The notes under the pieces are model-generated. The model searched no databases. It was given only the letters and a program-made list of their open reading frames with translations, and was not told where the DNA came from. From NCBI RefSeq assembly GCF_025263685.1, contig NZ_CP092109.1, positions 1,613,001-1,677,000 of the forward strand: a stretch of 64,000 nt of DNA. Direction: 5' to 3'. Each line of letters opens with the position of its first letter. Position 1 is the first letter of the stretch. This stretch comes from Geoalkalibacter halelectricus. Its GTDB lineage: Bacteria > Desulfobacterota > Desulfuromonadia > Desulfuromonadales > Geoalkalibacteraceae. The position numbers and the translations under genes are program-made. Of this stretch, positions 1-8,340 are shown in pieces.

Positions 1-204
1 CCCCGCGACATCCAGCTACAACTCTTTCAGCGCTCCTTTTCCACCAAGGGGCCGGGACGCGGTTTGGGCACCTACAGCATGCGCCTGCTTACCGAGGAGT
101 ATCTGGACGGCACCATCTCCTTTACCTCAACGCCCGAGGAGGGCACCACCTTTCAGGCCGCCTTTCCCCTCAACCTGCCCTTCGCCCCACCCCGCGGAGC
201 CTGA
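1..204 (+). CDS. Sensor histidine kinase, C-terminal fragment (partial at window edge)
   Basis: Reading frame 1 is open from the first base to a TGA at 202-204, giving the last 67 residues of a larger protein. The fragment contains FSTKGPGRGLGTYSMRLL, the G1/G2 glycine region of an HATPase_c (GHKL) domain, followed by the usual ending with GTISFTSTPEEGTTF and a terminal beta strand. This is the ATP-binding end of a two-component sensor kinase. The sensor and His-containing DHp regions lie outside the window, so neither signal nor partner can be named. The gene converges with the minus-strand gene that follows. Confidence 0.85.
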   Translation, partial: PRDIQLQLFQRSFSTKGPGRGLGTYSMRLLTEEYLDGTISFTSTPEEGTTFQAAFPLNLPFAPPRGA

Positions 205-233
205 AATTCGCGCTTCTAACCGGGGTCCTGAGG

Positions 234-713
234 TCAAAGGCTCCACTCCCAGCGCTGCCCGGGCCAGTATTCTCCGGCCCACTCGGCGAGTTGCTTGCCC
301 GTAGCGTAGCCCAGGGTCAGGGTCACGCCCGGAACACGGCTGAAACGCATCTCCAGGGTGTGTCCGAAAAACCCTTTCTTGTCCTCGACGCTGATTTCCT
401 CCCAGGGAATCAACAAAGGTGGGTGTCCGGGGCGCAGCACGAACAAAGGCGCCAAATATAACCCCTGGTGGCTGACGCCAAGGGTCATGGTGTTGCCGTA
501 GCGCACCCCGCGCTCCAGCAAAATCGTCTGCAGAAACAGGCGCCGCCCACTGAATCCGCCCAGCAGGGAGTAGGGTCCGCTGAGCTTTGTCCACCCACCG
601 AATCGCGCCACACCGTGACAGAGAACAAACCAAGCCAGCAGTCCCAACACCAGCCATTCCAGCCAGGCACCCTCGGCGGCTTCCAGAATCAGGCCCATCC
701 CCAAATCGACCAA
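234..713 (-). CDS. Hypothetical single-pass membrane protein
   Basis: I do not recognise this protein. It has one hydrophobic segment near the N-terminus (WLEWLVLGLLAWFVLCHGVA) followed by a soluble, beta-rich part of about 110 residues in which a run such as LLIPWEEISVEDKKGFFG resembles the PH-like folds of small membrane-anchored proteins; that resemblance is only an impression. An ATG at 737 would give 167 residues, but it has no ribosome-binding site, whereas AAGGGAGG lies 7 bases before a TTG at 713, so I prefer the shorter 159-residue form. It is alone on its strand here. Confidence 0.6.
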   Translation of the reverse strand: MVDLGMGLILEAAEGAWLEWLVLGLLAWFVLCHGVARFGGWTKLSGPYSLLGGFSGRRLFLQTILLERGVRYGNTMTLGVSHQGLYLAPLFVLRPGHPPLLIPWEEISVEDKKGFFGHTLEMRFSRVPGVTLTLGYATGKQLAEWAGEYWPGQRWEWSL

Positions 714-853
714 GAACACACCTCCCTTCTTTTGCATTCATTTTAAAAGATAAGTGATTTCAGACCGATGGCAAGCCCCCGCGGCAGGTTGCCGCCCAAG
801 GGGTAAGCCTGAGCCTAAGATTAAAAAAACCGCCGGGCAAATTGAAAATTCTC

Positions 854-880
854 TTGCAGCTGGTATATCTACCTTATAAT
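854..880 (+). promoter_or_regulatory. Probable sigma70-type promoter of the VWA-OmpA lipoprotein gene
   Basis: A perfect TATAAT at 875-880 is preceded by TTGCAG at 854-859 with a short 15-base spacer. It lies 72 bases upstream of the ATG at 953. The stretch 738-850 before it contains nested GC-rich inverted repeats but no gene that I can see. Confidence 0.5.
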
Positions 881-952
881 ATTCGTTTCCGGCTTGCTTA
901 CGTCCGGAGAGAGCTTTCACCAATCAACAATTTGTACTAGGGGGATTAAGGT

Positions 953-2056
953 ATGAAAAAAACCGCATGGGTAACACTACTACTAATCCTTGCCGCAAGC
1001 CTGATTTCCGGCTGTGCGGGGCACAGGGCCGCTCCCGCGCAACCGCTGGAATTTTCGCCCGCCAACATTCCCGCTGGACAATATGAGGCGAAAATCGACA
1101 ATTTTCAGGTCATCATCGACGCTTCCATGTCCATGGGAACTTTCAACCAACGTGATCTCAAGACCGCCAAGAACTTCGCCGCCACCCTCAACCGCAGCAT
1201 CCCCAGCGACCTGGAGCTGACCGCCGGATTGCGGACTTTCGGGCACAGCGATCGTCAGTCCAGCAAACTGACCGAACTGGTCTACGGCATGAGCCCCTAC
1301 TCCCAAGGCGATTTCACGCAGGGATTGAACAAAATCAAATATGCCGGTGGCAACAGCCCGCTGGGTGCCGCGCTTACCGAGGCGGGCAAGGATCTTGCCG
1401 GTCTCTCGGGCAATTCGGCCATACTCGTCGTCAGCGACGGCATGCAGATGGAAACCGCGCCCGCCGCCGCGAAGAAGATCAAGGGCGAAATGGGTGATCG
1501 GCTGTGCATCTACACCGTGGCCATCGGCAACGACCCGGCCGGCCTGAGCCTTCTGGAGAAGGTCGCCCAAGCCGGTGAGTGCGGATCCGCCACCACCGCG
1601 GCGGCCCTGACCTCCCAGGCCAACATGAGAAATTTCGTCGAAAGCGTCTTTTTGACCCCCAGGACCGCAGCTCCGGCACCCGCCCCGGCTCCGGCAGCTC
1701 CGGCACCCGCGCCGCGCGTTGAGTTAACGCTTTACATTCACTTCGACTTCGACAGCGCCGCCATTCGCCCCGAGCATCAGAGCGAGTTGCAGAAAGCCGC
1801 GGATTTCCTGAGAAACAATCCGCAGATCCCGCAGATCATCCTGGCCGGTCACACCTGTCACATCGGCCCCGAAGCCTACAACCAGGGACTCTCCGAGCGG
1901 CGCGCCAATGCGGTACGCAAAGCCCTCACCGAGCAATACGGCATCGACGGCAGGCGCCTGGTCGCGCGTGGCTACGGTGAAACCCAGCCCATCGCCGACA
2001 ACAACACCCGCGAGGGCCGCGAGAAAAACCGCCGCGTCGAACTGCAAACCCCCTGA
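953..2056 (+). CDS. VWA-domain/OmpA-family lipoprotein
   Basis: This is a 367-residue exported lipoprotein. The signal peptide ends in a lipobox (ISGC, Cys21). A von Willebrand factor A domain follows (about 50-225), with a MIDAS-type DASMS motif at Asp56 and a second acidic strand VVSDG. An Ala/Pro linker at about 238-255 leads to an OmpA C-terminal domain (about 258-365) with the peptidoglycan-binding pattern: FDFDSAAIRPEH, the LAGHTC strand, LSERRANAV and the final NRRVEL. The OmpA part should hold the protein to peptidoglycan while the VWA part binds a metal-dependent partner. It has its own promoter and a strong terminator, so it is probably a single-gene unit. The partner is unknown. 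Confidence 0.85.
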   Translation: MKKTAWVTLLLILAASLISGCAGHRAAPAQPLEFSPANIPAGQYEAKIDNFQVIIDASMSMGTFNQRDLKTAKNFAATLNRSIPSDLELTAGLRTFGHSDRQSSKLTELVYGMSPYSQGDFTQGLNKIKYAGGNSPLGAALTEAGKDLAGLSGNSAILVVSDGMQMETAPAAAKKIKGEMGDRLCIYTVAIGNDPAGLSLLEKVAQAGECGSATTAAALTSQANMRNFVESVFLTPRTAAPAPAPAPAAPAPAPRVELTLYIHFDFDSAAIRPEHQSELQKAADFLRNNPQIPQIILAGHTCHIGPEAYNQGLSERRANAVRKALTEQYGIDGRRLVARGYGETQPIADNNTREGREKNRRVELQTP

Positions 2057-2095
2057 GATCGCTTCTGGCAATCCTTTAATAACTCCTCAAACAGC

Positions 2096-2129
2096 AAGGG
2101 CCGGATTTCCTATCCGGCCCTTTTTTTAT
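2096..2129 (+). terminator. Rho-independent terminator after the VWA-OmpA gene
   Basis: AGGGCCGGAT and ATCCGGCCCT pair around a short loop and are followed by seven T residues. The T run overlaps the stop codon of the converging mnmM-like gene. Confidence 0.9.
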
Positions 2130-2755
2130 CCACCGCGTTTTTGCACCACCCACAGGCACGGCGCCCTGGAGCTATTTACCACGCGCAGTTCCAGAATTTC
2201 GAACCCCTCGCCATCCAGGTCTTGAAGATACTCCGCAACTGCAGCCGTTTCAGCGACACCCCCCGCATGGCCGGGATAGGCCGTAACGGCCAAGCGTCCG
2301 GCCGGTGCGAGAATTCGCAAGCTTTGTTCCAAGGCCGACAAAGTGGTCGGCGTCGCCGTCGCAACCCGATGATCGCCGCCGGGCAGATAGCCCAGGTTGG
2401 CCATGATGGCGCAGGGCGCCTCACGGACATAGTGCGAAAGGCATTCATGACCGTCGGCGATCAAATGCACGCCCATCGTCGCGCTCGGCAGCATACCTTT
2501 GGCGCAGACATGCACGGGCGCCCCGGCCTTTTCCAGTCGCACCCGGCTCGCCAGCAGAGCATCTTCCTGGACGTCGAAGGCCAGAACCCGCCCGTTCGGT
2601 GCCACCCCTTGCCAGAGAAACTGGCTGTCATGACCGTTGCCCGCGGTCAGATCCACCACCAGAGCGCCCGGCCTCAGCACTTCGGCCACCAACCGATGCG
2701 CCCACTGGGTAAGACGGCTAAAAGACGCCCTGGCGTCAGAAGTCTCAATAGTCAT
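2126..2755 (-). CDS. mnmM: Class I SAM-dependent methyltransferase, MnmM/YtqB family (PF06962)
   Basis: The 209-residue protein has the Rossmann motif I VVDLTAGNGHDSQFL, an acidic motif II (VLAFDVQ), and the NLGYLPGGDH signature with the following T-rich segment (TATPTTLSALEQSL) typical of the family once annotated as putative rRNA methylase. Members of this family methylate the wobble uridine side chain (nm5s2U to mnm5s2U) of tRNA in bacteria lacking the MnmC methyltransferase; that role is family knowledge. A longer frame reaches upstream into the preceding gene's end, but the ATG at 2755, just past that gene's stop (2761), is the sensible start. The spacing suggests translation coupled to the M15 peptidase gene. 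Confidence 0.8.
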   Translation of the reverse strand: MTIETSDARASFSRLTQWAHRLVAEVLRPGALVVDLTAGNGHDSQFLWQGVAPNGRVLAFDVQEDALLASRVRLEKAGAPVHVCAKGMLPSATMGVHLIADGHECLSHYVREAPCAIMANLGYLPGGDHRVATATPTTLSALEQSLRILAPAGRLAVTAYPGHAGGVAETAAVAEYLQDLDGEGFEILELRVVNSSRAPCLWVVQKRGG

Positions 2756-2760
2756 AAGGC

Positions 2761-3576
2761 TTAGAGTTTCGTCGCCTGAATGTGCATCCAATCATAGTTT
2801 TTGCTTCGCCCCAGGCTGGTCCATCCTTCCTCTTCCCAAAACCGCCACCAGGCGTCGTACTCAGGGCGGGCAAAAACCGCGCGGTCGCGCCCCCACCTCA
2901 GTTGGTTGCGCTCCGGATCGTAATCCAGGGCAATTCCCCAGGAATGCATGGACCATTGGCTGCCGCCGCGCATTTTGCGCACGTTGAGACAGCCACCCCA
3001 GCGATCCAGGTGTAATTCCCTGATCCCATCCAGGCCATAATGATCGCGCACTTTGTGCAAAACCCGCGCAAGGCTGTCATGAACCTTGGCGTTGCAGGAG
3101 ATGGCGTTGACACTGGTGCGCAGATCCCAGGCCAGGCGATGAGGGTAAGGCAGGGAAAGCCTCACCTGATTGCCGCCGGTGGGTCCGAAAAATTCCATCA
3201 GATCCGCTTCGCGCTGCTTCGGCCAGTGGTTGGGATTAATGTCGAGGGGCACCTCGTCGCGCCACAATCGGGGCGGTTCTCCATTTTCAAGCATAAAAGC
3301 CAGGGTGTCGGCCGCATAATCGGTCTGCGGCCCCCAAAATCCATCGATTTTTCCAACCTCGATCGCGCGGGCCTTGCATTGCAATTGCACAAAGGCCACC
3401 GCCTTCCTGCGACTGCTCCAGGCCTGCCAATCCTGCGGCAGACCGCTTGGATCCCGCGCCAGGGCCTTATCCACCTCAACATAGGTCTGGGGACCGAGTT
3501 TTCCGTCGATGGGTCCCGGGGCAAACCCCTCATCGACCAGAAGTTGCTGCATCAGTCGCACTGCCGCTGCTCTCAT
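2761..3576 (-). CDS. Peptidoglycan-binding-like / M15 (VanY-type) peptidase domain protein
   Basis: A 271-residue protein without a signal peptide. The N-terminal half contains two segments like peptidoglycan-binding repeats (LLVDEGFAPGPIDGKLGPQT and IDGFWGPQTDYAADTL). The C-terminal half carries a D-Ala-D-Ala carboxypeptidase/endolysin-type zinc site: SMHSWGIALDYD supplies a His and an Asp, and DWMHIQA near the end supplies the last His. The architecture and lack of a leader resemble phage endolysins, but there are no phage genes nearby, so it may be a domesticated lysin. GGAGGTGCGATC before the ATG at 3576 fixes the start. A 165-bp repeat element lies just upstream. Confidence 0.75.
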   Translation of the reverse strand: MRAAAVRLMQQLLVDEGFAPGPIDGKLGPQTYVEVDKALARDPSGLPQDWQAWSSRRKAVAFVQLQCKARAIEVGKIDGFWGPQTDYAADTLAFMLENGEPPRLWRDEVPLDINPNHWPKQREADLMEFFGPTGGNQVRLSLPYPHRLAWDLRTSVNAISCNAKVHDSLARVLHKVRDHYGLDGIRELHLDRWGGCLNVRKMRGGSQWSMHSWGIALDYDPERNQLRWGRDRAVFARPEYDAWWRFWEEEGWTSLGRSKNYDWMHIQATKL

Positions 3577-3671
3577 GATCGCACCTCCACCATTGTGGGT
3601 TCTATCTGCAAAAAAAATATCACCGGGCAGCGAAATAACAATCAGACCGGACCCGTGCAGAAGAAAGACCT

Positions 3672-3836
3672 AGGAGTCTGTCGGACTATCCGGGCCGAAG
3701 CGAAAATTTGGATGTTTGAGTCCGGATTTTGGCTCCTTTGTGAGTGCATAGCCGTAGCTACGTGCCGAAAAGGAGCCGGAATCCGGGCCAAACAGCCGGA
3801 TTTGCAGCCGGCTCATGGATAGTCCGACAGCCTCCT
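3672..3836. repeat. 165-bp palindromic dispersed repeat, copy 1
   Basis: The left end AGGAGTCTGTCGGACTATCC is the inverted repeat (one mismatch) of the right end GGATAGTCCGACAGCCTCCT. The interior has a second nested inverted repeat (ggctcctttt ... aaaggagcc form). The same sequence occurs at 15001-15165 and 40749-40913 in the opposite orientation with the same 165-bp length, and as a 72-bp deletion form at 8269-8340. It holds no gene. It has the look of a MITE or large REP-type element. Confidence 0.85.
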
Positions 3837-3900
3837 AGGCTCTTGCCTGATCGGAGGTCAGGGATTCAGGTGATAGAATGGAGAGAAAGGAGATTGAACC

Positions 3901-4089
3901 ATGGGAGCAGAAATGGGCGGTATTCTCGGGTTGGTGATCCTGATCCTCGTCGTCTACGCCATTTTCAACGTGGTCCTCAGCACCGCCGGCCCGTGGACCA
4001 AGGTCGCCTGGGTGCTGGCCCTGATCCTGATTCCGGGATTGGGTGTGCTGGTGTGGCTGGTTCTGGGACCGCGCCGCACCCGCGCCTGA
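3901..4089 (+). CDS. Small membrane protein with PLDc_N-type (phospholipase D N-terminal) domain
   Basis: A 62-residue protein with two transmembrane helices (about 6-27 and 36-53). The pattern, a first helix, a short polar turn with W, a second helix ending in GVLVWLVLGPRR, is that of the PLDc_N family, the membrane hairpin found in front of cardiolipin synthases and also as stand-alone small proteins. AAAGGAG precedes the ATG. It stands alone between a repeat element and the converging sodium-channel gene; no function can be assigned to the free-standing form. Confidence 0.75.
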   Translation: MGAEMGGILGLVILILVVYAIFNVVLSTAGPWTKVAWVLALILIPGLGVLVWLVLGPRRTRA

Positions 4090-4095
4090 TTCAGG

Positions 4096-4983
4096 TCATT
4101 CCCGCGCGGTACCCTTTTCCCCCGCGCGCGTTCCCAGCGGCAGCGCATGCACGCGCCCGAGAAGGGTTTTCAGCTCACGGATTTCCCCGCGCAACCGAGC
4201 GATGTCGCCGTGCAGGCTGGATTCCGAATGCTGGGTAATTTCCTCGATCTTCACGATCTGCTCTTTCTGCGCACTTTCACTCTGCACCTGAATGGCGTTG
4301 ACGATCACGGCGATAAACAGGTTGAGCATGGTGAAGGTCATGGTCATGATGAAGGGGATGAAAAACACCCAGGCATAGGGATAGACCTCGAGCACCGGGC
4401 GCACGATGCCCATGGACCAGCTCTCCAGGGTCATGACCTGAAACAGGGTGTACATGGAGGCGCCGATACTGCCGAACCATTCCGGGAAGGATGCGGCGAA
4501 CAGGTTGGTGGCGATGACCGCCGCCACGTAAAAAATCAGCATCAGCAGCAGGCAGATGGAACTGAGCCCGGGGATGGCCGAGAGCAGCGCACGCACGATG
4601 GAGCGCATCTGCGGCGCCGCCGAAACCAGGCGCAGCACCCGCAGGACGCGCAGACTGCGCAGCACCGCGAAGGCGCCCGCGGCAGGAAGCAGCGCAATCC
4701 CCACGACGATAAAATCAAAGACCCGCCAGGGATCACGAAAAAAGCGCGGCCCCATGGCGACCAGAAACAAGCCGATCTCGACAACGAAGATTCCCAGACA
4801 GATCCGGTCGAGAAACCTCAGGGTCTCACCGAAGGAGGCCATGGCCCGCGGCTCGGTTTCCAACCCCAGTACGATGCCGTTGAGAATGATGACGGCGATG
4901 ATGAAGCGCTGCACCCGACGCGATTCAAGTTTGGCCTGAAGCCGGGCGCGCCAGTCCCTGCCCGAGGAAAAGACTGCTTCCAT
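4096..4983 (-). CDS. Bacterial voltage-gated sodium channel (NavAb/NaChBac family)
   Basis: A 295-residue, six-helix ion-transport protein. S4 shows regularly spaced arginines (VLRSLRVLRVLRLV). The pore loop reads FQVMTLESWSMGIVRP, whose TLESWSM filter is that of NavAb, and the following EVYPYAWVFFIPF start of S6 is also NavAb-like. S6 ends in LNLFIAVIVNAIQ, and a heptad-patterned C-terminal tail (about 235-275) should form the tetrameric coiled coil. The channel would sit in the inner membrane as a homotetramer and pass Na+ on depolarisation; in other bacteria such channels support motility or pH homeostasis. It is followed by dxs-operon genes on the same strand but has no obvious functional link to them. 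Confidence 0.93.
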   Translation of the reverse strand: MEAVFSSGRDWRARLQAKLESRRVQRFIIAVIILNGIVLGLETEPRAMASFGETLRFLDRICLGIFVVEIGLFLVAMGPRFFRDPWRVFDFIVVGIALLPAAGAFAVLRSLRVLRVLRLVSAAPQMRSIVRALLSAIPGLSSICLLLMLIFYVAAVIATNLFAASFPEWFGSIGASMYTLFQVMTLESWSMGIVRPVLEVYPYAWVFFIPFIMTMTFTMLNLFIAVIVNAIQVQSESAQKEQIVKIEEITQHSESSLHGDIARLRGEIRELKTLLGRVHALPLGTRAGEKGTARE

Positions 4984-5001
4984 AGACGTGTAGCCTCGCT
5001 C

Positions 5002-6894
5002 CTACCCTGCCGCGCTCTGCCGTGGGCGCCCCAGAGCGGCGCGTACCCGCCGGGTAATGCCGGGGGCGTCGATGTCGTGGCGGGCGCGCAGTTCTTTCTG
5101 GGTGCCCTGATCGACAAAGACATCGGGGAGGCCCACGCGCAGGACGCGCGCCTCGACGGCGGTTTCTTCGAAAAGTTCCAGCACGGCGGAACCAAAGCCA
5201 CCCTGCAAAACGTTTTCCTCGCAGGTGACGACGAAACCGGTGCGCTGCGCTTCGGCCAGCAGCAGGGTACGGTCGAGAGGCTTAAGAAAGCAGGCATCGA
5301 CCACCGCCATCTCAATGCCTTCCTTGGTCAACTCCTCGGCGGCCTCCAGCGCTTCGCCAACCATGGTGCCCAGGGCGAAGAACACCCCGTCCTTGCCCTC
5401 ACGCAGCTTTTCCCCCTGGCCGATGGGGGCCGGGGAAATCTCTTCGGGCAGTTTGAGGCCCTGGGATTCACCGCGCGGATAGCGAAAGGCGAACGGCCCC
5501 CCATGAGCCAGGCCGGTGGCCAGGGCGCGACATAGTTGCACCTCGTCGCGCGGCACCATGAAGGTGAGATTGGGAATGTGGCGCAGATAGGAGTAGTCGA
5601 ACACCCCGTGATGGGTGGGGCCGTCGGCGCCGACCAGGCCGCCGCGATCCATGGCGAAGATCACGGGCAGATTCTGCAGGCAGACGTCATGCAGCACGTT
5701 ATCGTAGGCACGCTGCAAAAAGGTCGAGTAGATGGCCACCACGGGACGCTGGCCGTGGCAGGCGAGCCCGGCAGCGAAGGTCACGGCGTGCTGCTCGGCG
5801 ATGCCGACATCGTAGAAGCGCTCGGGAAGGCGTTTGGCGAAATCCTGCAGACCGGTGCCTTCGATCATGGCGGCGGTGATGGCGATCAGGCGCGAATCCG
5901 CCTCGGCCATCTCGACCAGGGTGCGGCCGAAGATGGAGGTGTAGCTGGGCGGAGCACCGGGGGGCTTGTGCACCTCGCCGCTGGCGGCGTCGAAGGGCCC
6001 GACCCCGTGAAACAGTGACGGATTGGCCTCGGCCGGGGCATAGCCCTTGCCCTTGCGCGTCACCACATGCACCAGGGACGGCCCCTTGAGGCGCGAAACG
6101 TTGGTGAGGGTCTCTTCGAGTTCAGTGAGATTGTGCCCGTCGATGGGACCGACGTAGTCAAAGCCGAACGCCTCGAAGAGCATGCCGGGGGTGAGAAACC
6201 CCTTCAAGGAATCCTCGGCGCGGCGCGCCAAGTTGACCAATTCACGACCGAAGCCGGGCAGATGGGTGAGCAGGTTCTGCGTTTCCTTTTTGAAGCGTAC
6301 GAACAGATCGGAAGTCATCTTGCGGCTGAGAAAGGAGGAAATCGCTCCGACATTGGGCGAGATGGACATCTCGTTGTCGTTGAGCACGACGATGAGATCC
6401 TTTTTCAGATGACCGGCCTGGTTGAGTCCTTCAAAGGCCAGCCCGCCGGTCAGCGAGCCGTCGCCAATGACCGCGACGACCTTTTCATCGCCACCCATGG
6501 CGTCGCGGGCACAGGCCAGCCCCAGGGCCGCGGAAATGGAGGTGCTGGCGTGCCCGACGTCAAAGCAATCGAATTCGCTTTCCTCGCGCTTGGGAAAGCC
6601 GCTCAGGCCGTCGGCCTGACGCAGGGAACAGAAACGCTCACGGCGGCCGGTGAGCAGCTTGTGGGTGTAAGCCTGATGGCCGACATCCCAGACGATGCGG
6701 TCGCGCGGTGTATCGAACACCCGATGCAGGGCCAGGGTCAGTTCCACCACACCGAGGTTGCTGGCGAGGTGGCCGCCGGTCACGGCCACGGTATCGACCA
6801 ACTCCCTGCGGATATCCGCCGCCAGCTCCTCGAGTTCGGCGGGGTTGAGGTTTCTGATCTGGGCGGGCGATGTCAGAGTGTCAAGAAGACTCAT
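5002..6894 (-). CDS. dxs: 1-deoxy-D-xylulose-5-phosphate synthase
   Basis: A 630-residue transketolase-family enzyme that condenses pyruvate and glyceraldehyde-3-phosphate to DXP, the first step of the MEP isoprenoid pathway and a precursor for thiamine and pyridoxal. The thiamine-diphosphate motif begins at [13 protein letters not shown] (about residue 145) and ends at NDNEMSI. The pyrimidine domain contains [15 protein letters not shown] with the catalytic Glu, and [15 protein letters not shown] is the usual family signature. The length is normal. GAGG lies 7 bases before the ATG. It is the last gene of the xseA - M23 - xseB - ispA - dxs run, so prenyl-chain and DXP synthesis are probably co-transcribed. 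Confidence 0.97.
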   Translation of the reverse strand: MSLLDTLTSPAQIRNLNPAELEELAADIRRELVDTVAVTGGHLASNLGVVELTLALHRVFDTPRDRIVWDVGHQAYTHKLLTGRRERFCSLRQADGLSGFPKREESEFDCFDVGHASTSISAALGLACARDAMGGDEKVVAVIGDGSLTGGLAFEGLNQAGHLKKDLIVVLNDNEMSISPNVGAISSFLSRKMTSDLFVRFKKETQNLLTHLPGFGRELVNLARRAEDSLKGFLTPGMLFEAFGFDYVGPIDGHNLTELEETLTNVSRLKGPSLVHVVTRKGKGYAPAEANPSLFHGVGPFDAASGEVHKPPGAPPSYTSIFGRTLVEMAEADSRLIAITAAMIEGTGLQDFAKRLPERFYDVGIAEQHAVTFAAGLACHGQRPVVAIYSTFLQRAYDNVLHDVCLQNLPVIFAMDRGGLVGADGPTHHGVFDYSYLRHIPNLTFMVPRDEVQLCRALATGLAHGGPFAFRYPRGESQGLKLPEEISPAPIGQGEKLREGKDGVFFALGTMVGEALEAAEELTKEGIEMAVVDACFLKPLDRTLLLAEAQRTGFVVTCEENVLQGGFGSAVLELFEETAVEARVLRVGLPDVFVDQGTQKELRARHDIDAPGITRRVRAALGRPRQSAAG

Positions 6895-6990
6895 GTGATG
6901 CCTCTTTTTGAAACGGGGTGAACCTTGTGTTCGCCCTGAATTTTACGAATCCTGTGTTCGCCAAGGGCGATGACAAGCATCGCCTCAGCA

Positions 6991-7881
6991 TCAGGATGAC
7001 CGCTCGATGATGAAGCGGGCAATGGCGCGCAGGGGCTCGGCCGGTCCCCCCAGGGGCGCGATGGCGTCCAGGGCCAGATCCTTAAGTTCGCGAGCGCGAT
7101 CGCGGCTGGCCTCAAGCCCAATGAGGGCCGGATAGGTGGCCTTGCCACGCACCGCATCGCTGCCGGCGGTCTTGCCCAGGGTTTGGCTGTCACTGACCAG
7201 GTTGAGAATGTCGTCGGCGACCTGAAAGGCCAGTCCCGCGGCGCTGCCGTAGCGGGTCAGGGCGGCAAAAGCCTGCTCGTCGGCACCCCCGAGAAGCGCG
7301 CCGCACTGCACCGAGGCGAGCATCAGCGCTCCGGTCTTGCGCGTATGAATGTATTCCACCGTGGGAAAATCGATGTCCTTGCCCTCGGATTCCATATCCA
7401 CCACCTGACCGCCGACCATGCCGGTCGAGCCGGCGCAACGGGCGATGATGTTGCTCACCCGCAGCAGGGTTTCCGCCGGCACCTCGCGATTGAGCGCGCG
7501 GTCGCAGAGCAGCTCGAAGGCTTCAGTGAGTAGCGCATCGCCGGCGAGAATGGCGGTCGCCTCGCCATAGACCTTGTGGTTGGTGGGACGCCCGCGCCGG
7601 AAGTCGTCGTCATCCATGGCGGGAAGATCGTCGTGAATGAGCGAATAGGTATGGATCATCTCCAGGGCGCAGGCCGCCGGCAGGGCCAGCTCTTCGCGGC
7701 CGCCGACGGCACGACAGGCGGCCAGCACCAGAATGGGACGAATGCGCTTGCCGCCGGCCATGACCGAGTAGCGCATGGCCTGATGCAGTTTTTCCGGCAG
7801 GGTATCGGCGCCGGGTAAATAACGATCGAGGGCGGCATCGACCAGGGCGGCCTGGTCCTTGAGGTAGATTTTGAGATCCAA
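6991..7881 (-). CDS. ispA: Polyprenyl diphosphate synthase (farnesyl/geranylgeranyl type)
   Basis: A trans-isoprenyl diphosphate synthase of about 296 residues. The first Asp-rich motif is in HDDLPAMDDDDFRRGRPT, and the second is DDILN with downstream K residues (GKTAGSDAVRGKATYPAL). GGKRIRPIL near the start binds the isopentenyl substrate. It would extend DMAPP with IPP to C15 or C20. An in-frame ATG at 7908 has no ribosome-binding site and lies inside a heptamer repeat, while GGGAGG sits 4 bases before a TTG at 7881; I use the TTG. The neighbours dxs (downstream) and xseB (upstream) give the standard bacterial xseB-ispA-dxs cluster. Confidence 0.93.
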   Translation of the reverse strand: MDLKIYLKDQAALVDAALDRYLPGADTLPEKLHQAMRYSVMAGGKRIRPILVLAACRAVGGREELALPAACALEMIHTYSLIHDDLPAMDDDDFRRGRPTNHKVYGEATAILAGDALLTEAFELLCDRALNREVPAETLLRVSNIIARCAGSTGMVGGQVVDMESEGKDIDFPTVEYIHTRKTGALMLASVQCGALLGGADEQAFAALTRYGSAAGLAFQVADDILNLVSDSQTLGKTAGSDAVRGKATYPALIGLEASRDRARELKDLALDAIAPLGGPAEPLRAIARFIIERSS

Positions 7882-7901
7882 GTGTCCTCCCGGTTGGTTA
7901 T

Positions 7902-7929
7902 TTGTCATTGGTCATTGGTCACTGGTCGG
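7902..7929. repeat. Heptanucleotide tandem repeat (4 units)
   Basis: Four consecutive 7-mers: TTGTCAT, TGGTCAT, TGGTCAC, TGGTCGG. The same unit family (TKGTCNN) recurs in ten copies at 50568-50637, again over the start region of a minus-strand gene. Confidence 0.7.
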
Positions 7930-7962
7930 AGTCGGCGGGGTTCCCTGCGGCGTTGCGGGTCC

Positions 7963-8190
7963 TCACTCGTCTTCCGGCATTGCCTTGAGGGTGAGGTTGC
8001 CGTCCTTGTCCTTGAGGAGCAGTTCGACGCGGGATTCGACGTCCTGCAGGGCCTTGCGGCATAGCTGGGCGTTGCGCACCCCGCTTTCAAAGCAGCTCAG
8101 GGCTTCTTCGAGAGGCAGGTCGCCGCTCTCCAGACGCTCCACGGACTCTTCGAGTTTTTTCAGGGCTTCTTCAAATGCGGTTTTGCTCAT
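7963..8190 (-). CDS. xseB: Exodeoxyribonuclease VII small subunit
   Basis: A 75-residue protein with the family pattern FEEALKKLEESVERLESGDLPLEEALSCFESGV, an all-helical coil that binds XseA. Exonuclease VII degrades single-stranded DNA to oligonucleotides in both directions. AAAGGA upstream of the ATG at 8190 supports the start. It is translated just before ispA. The large subunit xseA lies two genes upstream on the same strand, separated by an M23 peptidase gene and a repeat element, so the two subunits are split within the run rather than adjacent. Confidence 0.93.
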   Translation of the reverse strand: MSKTAFEEALKKLEESVERLESGDLPLEEALSCFESGVRNAQLCRKALQDVESRVELLLKDKDGNLTLKAMPEDE

Positions 8191-8268
8191 TATGCCAGTC
8201 CTTTGAGATGGCGCCGGGCGATTTGCGATTATCGCAATCGGGCGGAAACAGGGTCAAGAACTTTCACC

Positions 8269-8340
8269 AGGAGGCTGTCGGACTATCCGGGCCAAACAGC
8301 CGGATTTGCAGCCGGCTCATGGATAGTCCGACTGCCTCCC
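8269..8340. repeat. 72-bp internal-deletion copy of the palindromic repeat
   Basis: It begins AGGAGGCTGTCGGACTATCC and ends GGATAGTCCGACTGCCTCCC. The middle matches only the right half of the 165-bp copies (gggccaaacagccgg ... gagcc arm), so about 93 bp of the interior are missing. Its right end overlaps the last 24 bases of the M23 peptidase gene. Confidence 0.85.

Noticed and set aside
738-952. Possible riboswitch in the GC-rich hairpins before the VWA-OmpA gene
   Set aside because: The hairpins lie upstream of the TATAAT promoter and I could not match any known riboswitch core.
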